A DNA stretch of 64,000 nucleotides from Heliocidaris erythrogramma (GCA_025617745.1 CM046864.1:29445162-29509161), one strand, 5' to 3'; counted from the stretch's first letter, positions 54,101-57,839 are shown. Numbers and translations are program-made. The notes: generated by a model not told the origin, from the letters alone.

Positions 54101-54364
54101 AAACCTAACCTAAAACCCAATTGCAACCTTAAAGCTAACCCTTATTAAACTTTGACGAAATAAAGCATATAATATCACTGGCTAATGCTTGACCCACTGC
54201 AAATAGCAGACGCTTTAATGAAAAGCGGGCCAACATTCTAAATTTCTTACCTCTCCAAACTGAAACGCTGAGACGATGACTAGGACGATACCACTGAAGA
54301 TGAGGAGAATACCATAGCGATGAGAGAGGAATGTATACGTCTGCTTCTGAACTATCTTGAACAT
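4244..54364 (-). CDS. GNPTAB: GlcNAc-1-phosphotransferase alpha/beta precursor, 28 coding exons
   Basis: Product: Golgi type III membrane precursor that transfers GlcNAc-1-phosphate from UDP-GlcNAc to mannose on lysosomal hydrolases; with a gamma subunit (GNPTG, not in this window) it forms the alpha2beta2gamma2 enzyme. Exons join in frame to 1,962 residues. Seen: N-terminal anchor about 17-34; Stealth CR1 with [10 protein letters not shown] at 74-83; CR2 about 329-429; LNR modules about 439-469 and 494-524; DMAP1-binding-like segment about 695-735; Gln/Gly/Asn-rich insert about 777-1580; RRLL|D site-1-protease site at 1635/1636; CR3 with [10 protein letters not shown] at 1658-1667; EF-hand loop 1725-1736; CR4 about 1856-1890; C-terminal anchor about 1914-1934; basic tail. 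Residues reported essential in human (E389, D408, H956, R986) align with E390, D409, H1663, R1693. Human is about 1,256 residues; the excess is exon 20. Identity is certain; individual splice sites were read by eye. Confidence 0.95.
4384..4445. repeat. ATC/TCA microsatellite in intron 27
   Basis: (TCA)n run close to exon 28. It creates a spurious polymethionine frame that reads into exon 28. Confidence 0.85.
4512..4906. mobile_element. about 390 bp foldback repeat, family R (copy 1)
   Basis: Shares TTGGAAGAACATCATAGCAG, TCGAAATATGAC and CCACATGTGTGTGCAGT blocks with copies at 6331-6735, 24395-24736, 24768-25182 and the interrupted copy 27877-29253. Ends carry inverted TTGAGTTCT-type motifs. 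No protein. Confidence 0.7.
5024..5114 (-). CDS. GNPTAB: GNPTAB exon 27: C-terminal membrane anchor
   Basis: Residues 1906-1936. [18 protein letters not shown] then a hydrophobic stretch, matching vertebrate RAYRDKLKFWTHCVLATL. Acceptor TTATAG, donor GTAAGT, phase 0. Confidence 0.93.
5341..5552. mobile_element. foldback element, TACAGT-AACCTG family (copy 3)
   Basis: GGTGAAACCTGTCTATAAAG at the left and CAGGTTTCACTGTA at the right, with internal AAAGACCAC/GTGGTCTTT inversions. In intron 26, 60 bases from the exon 26 donor. Confidence 0.8.
5612..5779 (-). CDS. GNPTAB: GNPTAB exon 26: Stealth CR4
   Basis: Residues 1850-1906. [16 protein letters not shown] followed by [19 protein letters not shown] is almost invariant against vertebrates and is Stealth CR4. 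Acceptor TTTTAG, donor GTAAGT, phase 2 with W1906 split. Confidence 0.97.
6331..6735. mobile_element. family R foldback repeat (copy 2)
   Basis: In intron 25. Same block order as copy 1, same orientation. Confidence 0.7.
6819..6917 (-). CDS. GNPTAB: GNPTAB exon 25
   Basis: Residues 1817-1850. [20 protein letters not shown] and [13 protein letters not shown] match vertebrate [19 protein letters not shown] and [13 protein letters not shown]. Acceptor TTTTAG, donor GTAAGT, phase 2. Confidence 0.97.
7506..7794. mobile_element. MITE with CCCTTATAAAAAAATACC ends (copy 1)
   Basis: 289 bp in intron 24. Ends CCCTTATAAAAAAATACCAT and inverted ATGGTACTTTTTTGTAAGGG; interior full of ATGGTA/TACCAT. A second copy in opposite orientation is at 34572-34802. 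Confidence 0.8.
7888..8025. mobile_element. 138 bp perfect-ended foldback MITE (GGGGAGC family)
   Basis: GGGGAGCATTTCATCAAGCG left, CGCTTGATGAAACGCTCCCC right; TTTTTACCGACA/TTGTCAGTAAAAA inner inversion, ATTGGCTGA core. In intron 24, about 105 bases before the exon 24 donor. Confidence 0.88.
8130..8215 (-). CDS. GNPTAB: GNPTAB exon 24
   Basis: Residues 1789-1817. [18 protein letters not shown] matches vertebrate PPVTKSLVTNCKPVTDKI. Acceptor CTACAG, donor GTGAGT, phase 2. A long purine (GA) tract lies immediately upstream in the intron. Confidence 0.95.
8222..8545. repeat. GA-rich purine tract in intron 23
   Basis: Strand-asymmetric AGAGAG/GAGAAAG run of about 320 bases next to exon 24; on the minus strand it is a very long polypyrimidine tract directly in front of the exon 24 acceptor. 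Produces serine/leucine shadow frames. Confidence 0.85.
9313..9487 (-). CDS. GNPTAB: GNPTAB exon 23: EF-hand end
   Basis: Residues 1730-1788. [18 protein letters not shown] is nearly identical to vertebrates and completes a canonical 12-residue EF loop (D1725, D1727, S1729, E1736). Ends with KYYEEKM. Donor GTGAGC. Confidence 0.97.
9534..10800. mobile_element. long member (1.27 kb) of the TACAGT-AACCTG family
   Basis: Starts TACAGTCAAACCTGTCTATA and ends CCAGGTTTGACTGTA, with GGCCGC palindromes at both ends. Unlike the roughly 200 bp copies it has a 1.1 kb unique interior with no convincing protein. Lies in intron 22, 47 bases from exon 23. Confidence 0.75.
11039..11191 (-). CDS. GNPTAB: GNPTAB exon 22: CR3 end and EF-hand start
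   Basis: Residues 1679-1730. [19 protein letters not shown] matches vertebrate [19 protein letters not shown] (R1693 = human R986). [10 protein letters not shown] starts the EF-hand loop. Acceptor GAAG is weak upstream (T-rich tract then GAAG); donor GTAAGT. Confidence 0.95.
11600..11835. repeat. four-copy 60 bp tandem repeat that includes the exon 21 donor
   Basis: GAAGGTC occurs at 11645, 11709, 11769 and 11829 (spacing 64, 60, 60). Copies share TGACCTT..AC.AA/TT...CTGAAGGTCA..CAACACT. The last copy is the real exon 21/intron 21 boundary. Confidence 0.8.
11822..12018 (-). CDS. GNPTAB: GNPTAB exon 21: alpha/beta cleavage site and Stealth CR3
   Basis: Residues 1614-1679. Contains [22 protein letters not shown] is a strong site-1-protease (MBTPS1) motif at the exact position of the human K928|D929 cleavage, so the beta subunit would start at D1636. 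CR3 follows with [10 protein letters not shown] (H1663 = human H956). Acceptor CTCAG, donor GTAAGT, phase 2. The donor region is repeated in the next intron. Confidence 0.97.
12724..12920. mobile_element. foldback element, TACAGT-AACCTG family (copy 5), with TA microsatellite
   Basis: TACATTCAAACTTGTCTTAG left, GACAGGTTTGATTGTA right; interrupted by a (TA)n run at about 12794-12826. In intron 20. Confidence 0.7.
13304..15999 (-). CDS. GNPTAB: GNPTAB exon 20: giant Gln/Gly/Asn-rich exon
   Basis: Residues 715-1613 from one exon of 2,696 bases, open throughout. It starts [14 protein letters not shown] (end of the DMAP1-binding-like segment). From about residue 777 to 1215 it is an imperfect Gly-Gln repeat (GQGQ, LGQG, AGQ), then a more Asn/Asp/Gln/Pro-rich part with a lysine-rich block near 1240. 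After about residue 1440 it regains ordinary composition (FRKLL..., HELKKK) and ends [17 protein letters not shown], matching vertebrate GFLPWEKKKYFQDLL. The vertebrate counterpart between the same two anchors is only roughly 100 residues long. The DNA repeat is a degenerate CAAGGN/CAGGGN hexamer, so slippage is a likely origin. Topology puts it in the Golgi lumen, at the C-terminal end of the alpha subunit. Confidence 0.93.
16000..16665. other. intron 19, nothing recognised
   Basis: Plain intronic sequence with one imperfect inverted segment near 16220-16280 (GGTAACTTTGGAACAGTC / GACTGTTTCGAAGTTACC). Confidence 0.5.
16666..16787 (-). CDS. GNPTAB: GNPTAB exon 19: start of DMAP1-binding-like segment
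   Basis: Residues 674-714. Acidic region with [18 protein letters not shown] leading into GDIT of exon 20, equivalent to vertebrate LQLEHGDITLKGYNLSKS in the DMAP1-binding region. Acceptor TTGTAG, donor GTAAGA, phase 1. Confidence 0.9.
17096..17232. mobile_element. foldback MITE, GTTTCATAAAAC subfamily (copy 1)
   Basis: GGGTCCCGTTTCATAAAACC left and GTTTTATGAAACAGGATCC right, with the same GTTATAAGCTACT...ATTGGCT core as the GGGGAGC family. In intron 18. Confidence 0.8.
17519..17685 (-). CDS. GNPTAB: GNPTAB exon 18: charged segment
   Basis: Residues 619-674. Starts [14 protein letters not shown] (compare MQITVEVDT in vertebrates), continues as a Lys/Glu-rich run and ends [13 protein letters not shown] (compare ILFEDIPKEKRF). 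Donor GTAAGT, phase 2. Confidence 0.92.
18142..18748. mobile_element. 607 bp foldback MITE with about 200 bp inverted arms
   Basis: Ends TTAAAGGAGTACTCCGGCCT and its inverse AGGCCGGAGTACCCCTTTAA. Arms remain complementary through ATTTCATCGAAATCGGATG and a GTGGGGA...TCATGA region. Intron 17. Confidence 0.88.
19401..19609 (-). CDS. GNPTAB: GNPTAB exon 17
   Basis: Residues 549-618. [15 protein letters not shown]... and [16 protein letters not shown] match vertebrate YFSFAEVAKRG and HASIANKWKTIHLIMH. Two sequons (NAT, NMS) are visible. Acceptor ACCCAG, donor GTAAGT. Confidence 0.94.
19719..19858. mobile_element. foldback MITE, GGGGAGC family (copy 2)
   Basis: GGGGAGCGTTTCATCAAGAG / CTTGATGAAACGCTCCCC, same core as 7888-8025. 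Intron 16. Confidence 0.88.
20137..20280. mobile_element. partial GTTTCATAAAAC foldback MITE
   Basis: Left end ACTGTTTCATAAAACTTGTT and the ATTGGCTGTATAGCAAAT core are present; the right end is missing or decayed. Confidence 0.5.
20847..20961 (-). CDS. GNPTAB: GNPTAB exon 16: LNR module 2, second half
   Basis: Residues 511-548. [15 protein letters not shown] completes the second LNR (C512, C517, C524), followed by a beta-rich segment. Acceptor ACCAG, donor GTAAAA, phase 1. A purine-rich tract fills the intron upstream. Confidence 0.96.
20965..21285. repeat. purine-rich GA tract in intron 15
   Basis: GAGGAAGAAGAAAAG-type sequence of about 320 bases directly upstream of the exon 16 acceptor; pyrimidine-rich on the coding strand. 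Confidence 0.8.
21569..21624 (-). CDS. GNPTAB: GNPTAB exon 15: LNR module 2, first half
   Basis: Residues 492-510. [18 protein letters not shown] closely matches vertebrate YCNQGCANSWLADKFCDQ. Acceptor TTACAG, donor GTGAGT. Confidence 0.96.
22114..22176 (-). CDS. GNPTAB: GNPTAB exon 14: glycine-rich linker between LNRs
   Basis: Residues 471-491, [20 protein letters not shown], equivalent to the Gly-rich linker of vertebrate GNPTAB. Acceptor CCCCAG, donor GTAAGT. Phase 1 at both ends. Confidence 0.92.
22196..22497. mobile_element. foldback repeat with CACGTTA ends (copy 1)
   Basis: Inverted arms include GGTTCACCATGTGGTTAG and CTGAAAAGGACTATTGAGTA. A second copy at 29876-30215 is in the opposite orientation and extends the match through CATGCAAACCTCTACCTT. 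Intron 13. Confidence 0.75.
23165..23676. mobile_element. 512 bp foldback MITE, AGTCCA family (copy 1)
   Basis: TGGGAAGTCCATCCT left versus AGGGTGGACTTCTCTTTAA right; shared inner AGTTTGAGCAAAATCCGAT and GATTACAACTTC arms. Same family as 53549-54102. Ends 26 bases from exon 13. Confidence 0.8.
23703..23826 (-). CDS. GNPTAB: GNPTAB exon 13: LNR (Notch-like) module 1
   Basis: Residues 430-470. [15 protein letters not shown] then a six-cysteine LNR (C439, C443, C453, C457, C462, C469) with [13 protein letters not shown]. LNRs bind calcium and in this enzyme help recognise lysosomal substrates. Donor GTAAGA, phase 1. Confidence 0.97.
24199..24369 (-). CDS. GNPTAB: GNPTAB exon 12: Stealth CR2, second half
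   Basis: Residues 373-429. Contains [16 protein letters not shown] and [13 protein letters not shown] followed by WPDDF. E390 and D409 align with human E389 and D408, reported as needed for catalysis. Acceptor TTGCAG, donor GTAACG. Confidence 0.97.
24395..24736. mobile_element. family R foldback repeat (copy 3, reverse)
   Basis: Reverse orientation; carries CATATTTCGAATATG and TGTCAAGTGGCATGAATG blocks. In intron 11, close to the exon 12 acceptor. Confidence 0.65.
24768..25182. mobile_element. family R foldback repeat (copy 4)
   Basis: Forward copy, more diverged, ending AGAACTAAATTTATC; immediately followed by the TTAA-flanked repeat at 25183-25600. Confidence 0.6.
25183..25600. mobile_element. 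MITE-like repeat with TTAACCCTTTC ends
   Basis: TTAACCCTTTCGTGACA left, TCCTGAAAGGGTTAA right. CCC ends inside TTAA suggest a piggyBac-type non-autonomous element. Related diverged sequence at 31030-31345 (reverse) and 39360-39585. Confidence 0.6.
25747..25878 (-). CDS. GNPTAB: GNPTAB exon 11: Stealth CR2, first half
   Basis: Residues 329-372. [15 protein letters not shown] and [16 protein letters not shown] are near-identical to vertebrate GNPTAB and diagnostic of Stealth CR2. Acceptor TTCCAG, donor GTAAGT. Confidence 0.97.
26267..26320 (-). CDS. GNPTAB: GNPTAB exon 10
   Basis: Residues 311-328, 18 codons. Ends NRFEDNE, matching vertebrate SRFEDNE just before the CR2 block. Acceptor TTGTAG, donor GTACCA (weak after the GT). 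Confidence 0.92.
26505..26960. repeat. tandem repeat, about 92 bp unit, five copies
   Basis: Unit contains TCACTCAATCTGGGACCAAT, ACTTTTATCCTGCAAAATTG and CACCCCTTGGAATACCACAA. Copies begin near 26505, 26597, 26690, 26784 and 26877; the last is diverged. Intron 9. Confidence 0.85.
27101..27870. repeat. tandem-repeat element, CCATGGCAA family (copy 1)
   Basis: About 160 bp unit repeated four times (CCATGGCAATGCAGTTTCC, AATATGTCTTGCACATCT, CCAATGTGTGTGCC, GAGGAAGTAGTTTGATCCGC). Left end CTAGAATATCACTGAAGG...ATACCCCCGCCCC. The right end is truncated at CAACAGACCGACCG. Same family as 52292-53316. Confidence 0.85.
28102..29103. mobile_element. GGCCCGTATTCTGAAC MITE, interrupted copy
   Basis: Ends GCCCGTATTCTGAACTTCGG and GAGTTCAGAATACGGGC. 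Intact sister at 45990-46301. Interrupted at its TTAA by the element 28127-28885. Confidence 0.85.
28127..28885. mobile_element. piggyBac-like non-autonomous element (copy A)
   Basis: Starts CCCTAATAG and ends CTATTAGGG, flanked on both sides by TTAA (28123-28126, 28886-28889). The uninterrupted sister MITE shows a single TTAA there, so TTAA is the target duplication. Subterminal GC hairpins (GGGCGGAATCCGCCC). No transposase. 97-99% like copy B by eye. Confidence 0.85.
29264..29332 (-). CDS. GNPTAB: GNPTAB exon 9: spacer, KAYLVWNM motif
   Basis: Residues 288-310. [14 protein letters not shown] matches vertebrate LTISPAYLLWDLSA. Acceptor CTCACAG, donor GTAAGA, phase 0. Confidence 0.92.
29670..29817. 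mobile_element. foldback MITE, GTTTCATAAAAC subfamily (copy 2)
   Basis: GGGCCCCGTTTCATAAAACT left, TTTCATGAAACAGGGCCC right; ATTGGCTCTCAGCCAAT core. Intron 8. Confidence 0.85.
29876..30215. mobile_element. foldback repeat with CACGTTA ends (copy 2, inverted)
   Basis: GGTTCACCATGTGGTTAG left, inverted CTAACCACATGGTGAACC right, then CCACGTTATCAGTACCACCA. Ends about 25 bases from the exon 8 donor. Confidence 0.75.
30241..30318 (-). CDS. GNPTAB: GNPTAB exon 8: spacer
   Basis: Residues 262-287, [19 protein letters not shown]..., similar in layout to vertebrate SEASVALLKLNNPKDFQEL. Consensus CCTAG acceptor and GTAAGT donor, phase 0 at both ends. Confidence 0.87.
30745..30876 (-). CDS. GNPTAB: GNPTAB exon 7: spacer
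   Basis: Residues 218-261 ([20 protein letters not shown]...SYQEKIGE). Acceptor GATAG, donor GTAAGT, phase 0 at both ends. It fits the poorly conserved vertebrate spacer before CR2; assignment rests on phase, position and the neighbouring exons. Confidence 0.85.
31446..32196. mobile_element. piggyBac-like non-autonomous element (copy B, 3' truncated)
   Basis: Same sequence as 28127-28885, preceded by TTAA (31442-31445), but stops at GGTCCTAT without the terminal TAGGGTTAA, so the right end has been lost. Intron 6. Confidence 0.85.
32197..32922. other. intron 6 remainder, nothing firm
   Basis: GC-richer segment 32197-32480 follows the truncated TTAA element, then plain sequence up to exon 6. 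No domain seen in any frame. Confidence 0.45.
32923..32985 (-). CDS. GNPTAB: GNPTAB exon 6: spacer
   Basis: Residues 197-217, [21 protein letters not shown]. Two acceptors seven bases apart are possible (ACAG and TTCCAG). Only the downstream one keeps the frame: the upstream one reads into TGA within eight codons. Donor GTGAGT. Confidence 0.78.
33077..33150 (-). CDS. GNPTAB: GNPTAB exon 5: spacer
   Basis: Residues 172-196 ([19 protein letters not shown]...KGYI). Aligns loosely with vertebrate DVEDAHSGLLKG...RGYL. Acceptor TTTCAG, donor GTAAGT. Ends in phase 0 and is followed by an unusually short intron of 91 bases. Confidence 0.85.
33434..33584. mobile_element. foldback MITE, GTTTCATAAAAC subfamily (copy 3)
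   Basis: GGGCCCTGTTTCGTAAAACT left, GTTTTATCAAAAGGGGCCC right; GTTATAAGCTACTGAAATCC and ATTGGCTGA core. Intron 4. Confidence 0.85.
34452..34543 (+). pseudogene. exon-like N-terminus inside the degenerate transposon
   Basis: ATG followed by 30 codons ([16 protein letters not shown] ... TLDFFIQ) ending at a consensus donor AG|GTAAGG. The xTLDFF ending resembles the start of some hAT or zinc-finger transposases, but the continuation cannot be found in the remaining sequence, so this is at best a remnant. Confidence 0.35.
34572..34802. mobile_element. MITE with CCCTTATAAAAAAATACC ends (copy 2, inverted, nested)
   Basis: CCCGTACAAAAAAGTACCAT left, ATGGTATTTTTTTATAAGGG right; same family as 7506-7794 in the opposite orientation, inserted into the transposon at 33803-35504. 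Confidence 0.8.
36241..36976. mobile_element. 736 bp element with CAGTGGCGTATCTAGG ends
   Basis: CAGTGGCGTATCTAGG left and CCTAGATACGCCACTG right, a 16 bp inverted repeat typical of non-autonomous hAT-like elements. Flanking octamers CTGAAATG and CCAAAATG agree at six of eight positions. Ends 31 bases from the exon 4 donor. Confidence 0.78.
37008..37186 (-). CDS. GNPTAB: GNPTAB exon 4: spacer after CR1
   Basis: Residues 112-171, starting [14 protein letters not shown] and ending with a lysine/glutamate-rich stretch. It corresponds to the vertebrate spacer around LECLLTHCIKVPML. Sequence similarity is low, but length, cysteine position and reading phase (2 in, 1 out) fit. Contains a NIT sequon. 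Confidence 0.85.
37924..38231. mobile_element. TACAGT-AACCTG foldback abutting the exon 3 donor, with nested foldback
   Basis: AAGTGAAACCTGCTTTAGCG left; AGGTTTCACTGTA right. The right end overlaps position +6 of intron 3. A second small foldback is nested at about 38038-38142 (GGCGTAAATCC...GGATTTACGCC-type arms). Confidence 0.8.
38237..38371 (-). CDS. GNPTAB: GNPTAB exon 3: Stealth CR1
   Basis: Residues 67-111. Contains [17 protein letters not shown], the Stealth conserved region 1 signature, followed by a charged spacer ending DNST (a sequon). The donor is GTTAGT; a foldback element begins six bases into the intron (see 37924-38231). Confidence 0.95.
38532..38950. repeat. tandem duplication of about 210 bp in intron 2
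   Basis: Two diverged copies share TTAGGACA.GTTTGACTGGGCA, ACAAACAAACAAA, TTTCACTTTTCTAAGGTG and AATTGCTGG blocks. Confidence 0.75.
39229..39314 (-). CDS. GNPTAB: GNPTAB exon 2: juxtamembrane segment
   Basis: Residues 39-67, [15 protein letters not shown]... matching vertebrate VVLEWSRDQYHVLFD. Acceptor TTACAG and donor GTAAGA are both consensus. It lies 14.9 kb downstream of exon 1. Ends in phase 2. Confidence 0.94.
39315..40327. other. first part of intron 1 (3' end), repeat fragments only
   Basis: Contains a diverged copy of the CCTTTC/TTAA repeat (39360-39585), an ATAATAATAA-GTATAGCGC SINE-like fragment (39790-39900) and CATGTACATG runs. Confidence 0.5.
40328..40504. mobile_element. 177 bp foldback MITE, TAATGGGGTGTTGC ends
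   Basis: A perfect inverted repeat of about 25 bases (starts TAATGGGGTGTTGCAAG, ends CTTGCAACACCCCATTA) around a TTGCAACTGATCGG-type core. Confidence 0.9.
41296..41473. mobile_element. foldback element, TACAGT-AACCTG family (copy 7)
   Basis: TACAGTGAAACCTGTCTATA left, AGCAGGTTTCACTGTA right, AAAGACCAC subfamily; very similar to 5341-5552. Confidence 0.85.
43304..43374 (+). repeat. tRNA-like module 1 (in unit A)
   Basis: A-box TGGTCTATTGG, anticodon arm CACTTGC-CTCCCAT-GCAGGTG (loop would give CCC), B-box GGTTCGATCCC, 3' end GGGTCCA then a T-run. No matching 5' acceptor strand, so not a functional tRNA gene. Confidence 0.7.
43770..44290. repeat. ATC/ATG microsatellite field (unit A)
   Basis: Interrupted (ATC)n and its complement (GAT)n blocks, with CACTGTCATGATGATATTCA repeated as a higher-order unit. 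Confidence 0.9.
45731..45797 (+). repeat. tRNA-like module 2 (in unit B)
   Basis: TGGTATATTGGTCAAAGC, GGTTCGATCCCCGG and GGGTCCA; anticodon arm degraded. Followed by A/T-run. Confidence 0.65.
45990..46301. mobile_element. GGCCCGTATTCTGAAC MITE, intact copy
   Basis: 312 bp with inverted ends of about 38 bases (GGCCCGTATTCTGAACTC..). Flanked by ATT on both sides (45987-45989, 46302-46304). Unit C at about 49750 has the empty site AGCTATTGGG. Confidence 0.92.
46720..47587. mobile_element. 868 bp foldback element with nested tRNA-like element
   Basis: CCCTGATAGCAGAAAGTG left, ACATTTTCTGCTATCAGGG right; arms of about 200 bases with TTTACGTCGTGGTTTTCGTC and TTGACGT.AATTACAGGACG. A further element (46935-47436) is nested at the centre. 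Confidence 0.85.
46935..47436. mobile_element. inner element with an inverted pair of tRNA-like sequences
   Basis: Ends TACACTGTAAAAACTGAAGT and inverse ACTTTAGTTTTTATAGTATA. Internal tRNA-like sequences at 47098-47152 (minus; A-box TAGTCTAGCGG) and 47263-47330 (plus; A-box TAGTCCATCGG, B-box GGTTCGAGGCT, T10). Confidence 0.7.
49501..49567 (+). repeat. tRNA-like module 3 (in unit C)
   Basis: TGGTCTATTGGTTATAGC, GGTTCGATCCCCGG, GGGTCCA followed by T14. Same context as modules 1 and 2. Confidence 0.68.
49965..51110. repeat. ATC/ATG microsatellite field (unit C)
   Basis: About 1.1 kb of higher-order repeats built of ATGATTATCATCAACATC, ATTATCATCATCACTGTC and ATGATATTCATGATGATG. Confidence 0.9.
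51287..52291. other. intron 1 segment, nothing recognised
   Basis: Begins with a (TAT)n run (51286-51345), then plain AT-rich sequence. Confidence 0.5.
52292..53316. repeat. tandem-repeat element, CCATGGCAA family (copy 2)
   Basis: Five units of 161-178 bp (CCATGGCAACGCAGATTCC at about 52430, 52590, 52770, 52930, 53100). Left end ATATCACTGAAG...ATACCCCCGCCCC, right end TTTCAGTGATTCC...GGCGGGGGTATAAT, giving inverted termini around a tandem core. Confidence 0.85.
53549..54102. mobile_element. 554 bp foldback MITE, AGTCCA family (copy 2)
   Basis: AAAGGGAAAGTCCACCCGGG left, CAGGGTGAACTTGCCCTTT right; arms share AGTTTGAGCAAAATC and TACAACTTCAAAAATTC. Lies 149 bases inside the exon 1 donor. Confidence 0.85.
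54251..54364 (-). CDS. GNPTAB: GNPTAB exon 1: start codon and N-terminal membrane anchor
   Basis: Residues 1-38, from ATG at 54364-54362 to the donor GTAAGA. The protein begins [18 protein letters not shown], matching the cytosolic start of vertebrate GNPTAB, then a hydrophobic segment (about 17-34) and AFQFGE. An in-frame TAG lies three codons upstream of the ATG, which fixes the start. Phase 0 end. Confidence 0.95.
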
Positions 54365-56396
54365 CTTGCTCTACAAGAGCTTTTATCTGCCTGTGAAAAA
54401 AATAATAATATAGCTACATTTATATTGCGCACATACATGTACATGTATCCGTCCAAGGGGATGCTCAAGGCACGTACAAAGGGTCATTTACCCTGGCTTT
54501 TTTACCTCTTCAACTTTATAGAGGTTGTGACTGCCGCCGAAATTGACACAGCCCCACTCACGGAACCAATGTAATCAGCAAAATTTTGAGAAAATACTTC
54601 CTTCTACATCTTAGGATGATCTGATTTCATGCCAGATTCTTTAATAGGATCTTTACCATCTTGATCAAGTGAAATTTTCAGGCTGTTTTTGGCCGGCGAT
54701 CATGCTCCTTTCCAGCACACATGTGCTAGAGATCTCACACTTGCTATGGGAGGCAATTCTACGCCGCCGACAATAACACTGCATATGCTTGAGTGACACA
54801 GCCCGCATAGTGATGGTTCCATGAGTGGTATGAGTGACCAAAATGAAACAATTCTGTAATTTCCATCCAATAGGCCAGTTTCGGCGATGCGAGCGCCATG
54901 ACGGAATGCCTGGTAATAGTAACCAGGTTGGCCAAGCTTTGACATACCGCCATATTGGATTAGTGCTTTTGATATTGCTCCGCGCCGATTTCTGTTACCT
55001 TCTATTTTTATTTCATTCGTATTTTAGTCTACGATTACCTTGCTCAACTTTTGATTTTGTTTTGAGGGCTTCCTTATTGTCTTTTGACAAGTTTAGTGTG
55101 GAGAATTTACAAGATTTCCTTCGAGAAAGAGGAGATTATACCGTAGGATACAACAGAGACTTGTTATCTATCATCCACTTCGTTTTCACAATTATTCTAT
55201 AATTAAATAATGAAATGTTTATAGAATTACTTTGGTAGAAAGATGTGATATCTTGAGCTTGTTGAGCATGATTTGGATGGTGGTGGAATCGAATGGGCCT
55301 AAAACACAGTTCATGTGGCATCACAACTTTTACCCTTGCAATAAAAAAAATTGTCAGATTTCACAATGAAAGACGACAACTCGGCCCCTGCCAGTGCCAG
55401 TGCCAGGCCAGGGGCCGAGATATGACCACAAAGTTTATTGTTCATTAGATGACAAACGCATAAATTCATACTTTGTTGTTACTTTTATTTGATTCAAGAT
55501 TCTAAAATCACACATATTCCTACTAGTTTTAGAATTGATAAAATGTGAGTTTCAAGCAAATTAGTACCTGACTTCTGTGCAGTGTCTGTCCCCGAGATTG
55601 CAGAAAAATGACGTAATCGTCACTTCACGCACACTTTGTAAATTTGCGGATTTTAAAAACATTTTTTAGCGATTACACTTGAAAATACAATACAATTAAA
55701 TGCAATACAGAACGATATCGAAAATCCACCATCCCTCACCTTGCCAGAATCATGAAATAAACTCCCCCCCCCCCCACGCTTTGCATCCCAAACATTTTCA
55801 CTTCTCAGATTCCATGCCTAGATGTAATGACTCATTTTACATGGTTATGGCTTTCTAACTTGGTTATATTTATGTATTGCTCCCAAATCTTCTCCTTTCT
55901 ATCTATCTCCTTCTTTCTTTCTCTTCCCTTTTTCTTTCTTTCTCTCACTTTTCACACTTGTTATCTTATTATTTGTGTAGCGTAAATCTTAGTATTTTCG
56001 TTTTGCTTCCGTTCCAATTATGTATCTTTTTATATATTTGATGCGATTCTATTGTATATATATATGCACATATATATCTGATTGTAAATTGACCCCTTCA
56101 GCCCCTGTGCTGCTGGTCAATCATCATATACCATAATAAATAAATTAATTAATTAATTAAAAAAACACGAGTATGGTATTAGATTTATACTAAATTGCAA
56201 CAGTTGAAATGAAATCACAGTGGAAAACATTGTAATTAATTTGCATTCAACACAAACATTCCTCAACATTTCCTCAACAGGTTCGCGACACAATCTTTGA
56301 TCGATTCACACCCCTCTGGCTAACTCGGCACCTAATTTTCGGTGGGGCCGAGTTGTCCAAAGTGCCGAGTTAGCTGGCACCCGGTCGGGCTAGCCA
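54365..56396. other. upstream flank of GNPTAB, promoter not resolved
   Basis: Should contain the 5' UTR and promoter. Seen: an ATAATAATA..TATTGCGC SINE-like fragment (54400-54480) just upstream of the ATG, and a short hairpin at 55379-55421. No TATA box or CpG-rich promoter is evident. Confidence 0.4.
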
Positions 56397-57839
56397 GGCC
56401 CACCGGCTTGTCTCGAATTGGTGGGTTGCGGGAGCGGGATGGGAGCGGGAACGGGCACACCCTTTCGAGACAAGCCCCCCCGGTTATCTCGAATGGACGC
56501 GTTCCCAGCGAGAAGTTCAATGAACGCGCCACTTCGAGACAACCGGGGGGCTTTCCTCGAATGGGTGTGTTGAGTAGACTTTTGTAACAGACGTTTTAGA
56601 CATTTTTGAAAAATGTACTATTGCTGGTTTTTTCGTTTTTCTTTTGTCTAAGAAGTAGAAAATATAACAAAACAGTATCTAAAAAAAGCTATTGACAAGG
56701 AAATCATTATTTGTCCAAAATAAATAGGAGAATTGAATAATTATGCATTAAAACACGGGGACGAAAGGGCAAGTGGCGTAGCTAGGATTTTTTATTTATT
56801 TATTTTTATTTTTTTTGGCGTGACCTGTTAAATATTGTGAAATTGTGTTACAGACATGTGCTGACATAAGCCAAGGTGTGTTTATCATCTTTCCAAAGTT
56901 AGAAACACCTTTTAATGCCACTATCATTCTATCAATACCCACTATCAAAAGTCAAAACGCATATCAAAAGGTCGTTTGTACCCGGCCCCCCAACTCCCCA
57001 TACAAGGGGTAGGCCTATGCTCGTACCTCCTTTTCAAAAGTGACCCCCTATCCCGGAAAAGTTGGAATTTGTTTTACCCCCCTATCCCGGGGAATTTTCT
57101 GAGATATTGGACCCCCTATCCAGGCAATTTAGGAAATTAACCCCCCCCCCCCCCCCCCTCCTATCCCGGGGAGGAAACCACCAGTCTGCGAAAATTGACC
57201 CCTATTTACATTTTCCCGGGCATATTTTTTCATCTTCCTCACTCATCTTCCTATTTTCTTACTCACCCACCAATAAGGGGTGGGGCATGACCATCTTGTG
57301 CCCCCCCTTAAAAAATAATACGCCGCAGTGAATTAACATTCTATTCTGGACTGTCTGCCCGACCAGACCTTTGAATTTTAAATGAACATTCCATTATGAA
57401 TTCATGCAACCTCATACATTCATTTGATTCAAACCAAAAACAAAGACTAACAAGATATTTGCTAATGTGTGTGTGTAATTGGGTTTTTACAGACGTGTAT
57501 CAATCAGATATGATTATTTACGTCTGGGACCGACCTTTAACGTCACCATCCGAAAGACGTGAATCAGTCTCGAACCTGGGTCCGCTGAATCAGTTTATAA
57601 CTTCCACTGGTAGCTGGATTACAGGCGCACGCCACAACGCCCAGTTCTTCTTCTTTCGTTGTATGGTATCGGCAATCAGTCAAATTTGACTATTGTTGCC
57701 CACTCCCGGGTACATTTCTGTAAAATAGTTGGTATTTTCTGTCGCATGTACTAAAGGTATGGGGGGAAAAATAAGATAAATATTTTAAATACTTGCTTTC
57801 AAATTCAGCCCTTAAAAATCTCACTCCTACCTCAAATGG

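Noticed and set aside
54700-54945. Possible upstream gene or 5' exon of GNPTAB (81-codon frame)
   Set aside because: Two overlapping frames with no domain; the ATG in exon 1 is preceded by an in-frame stop, so no coding extension upstream is needed.
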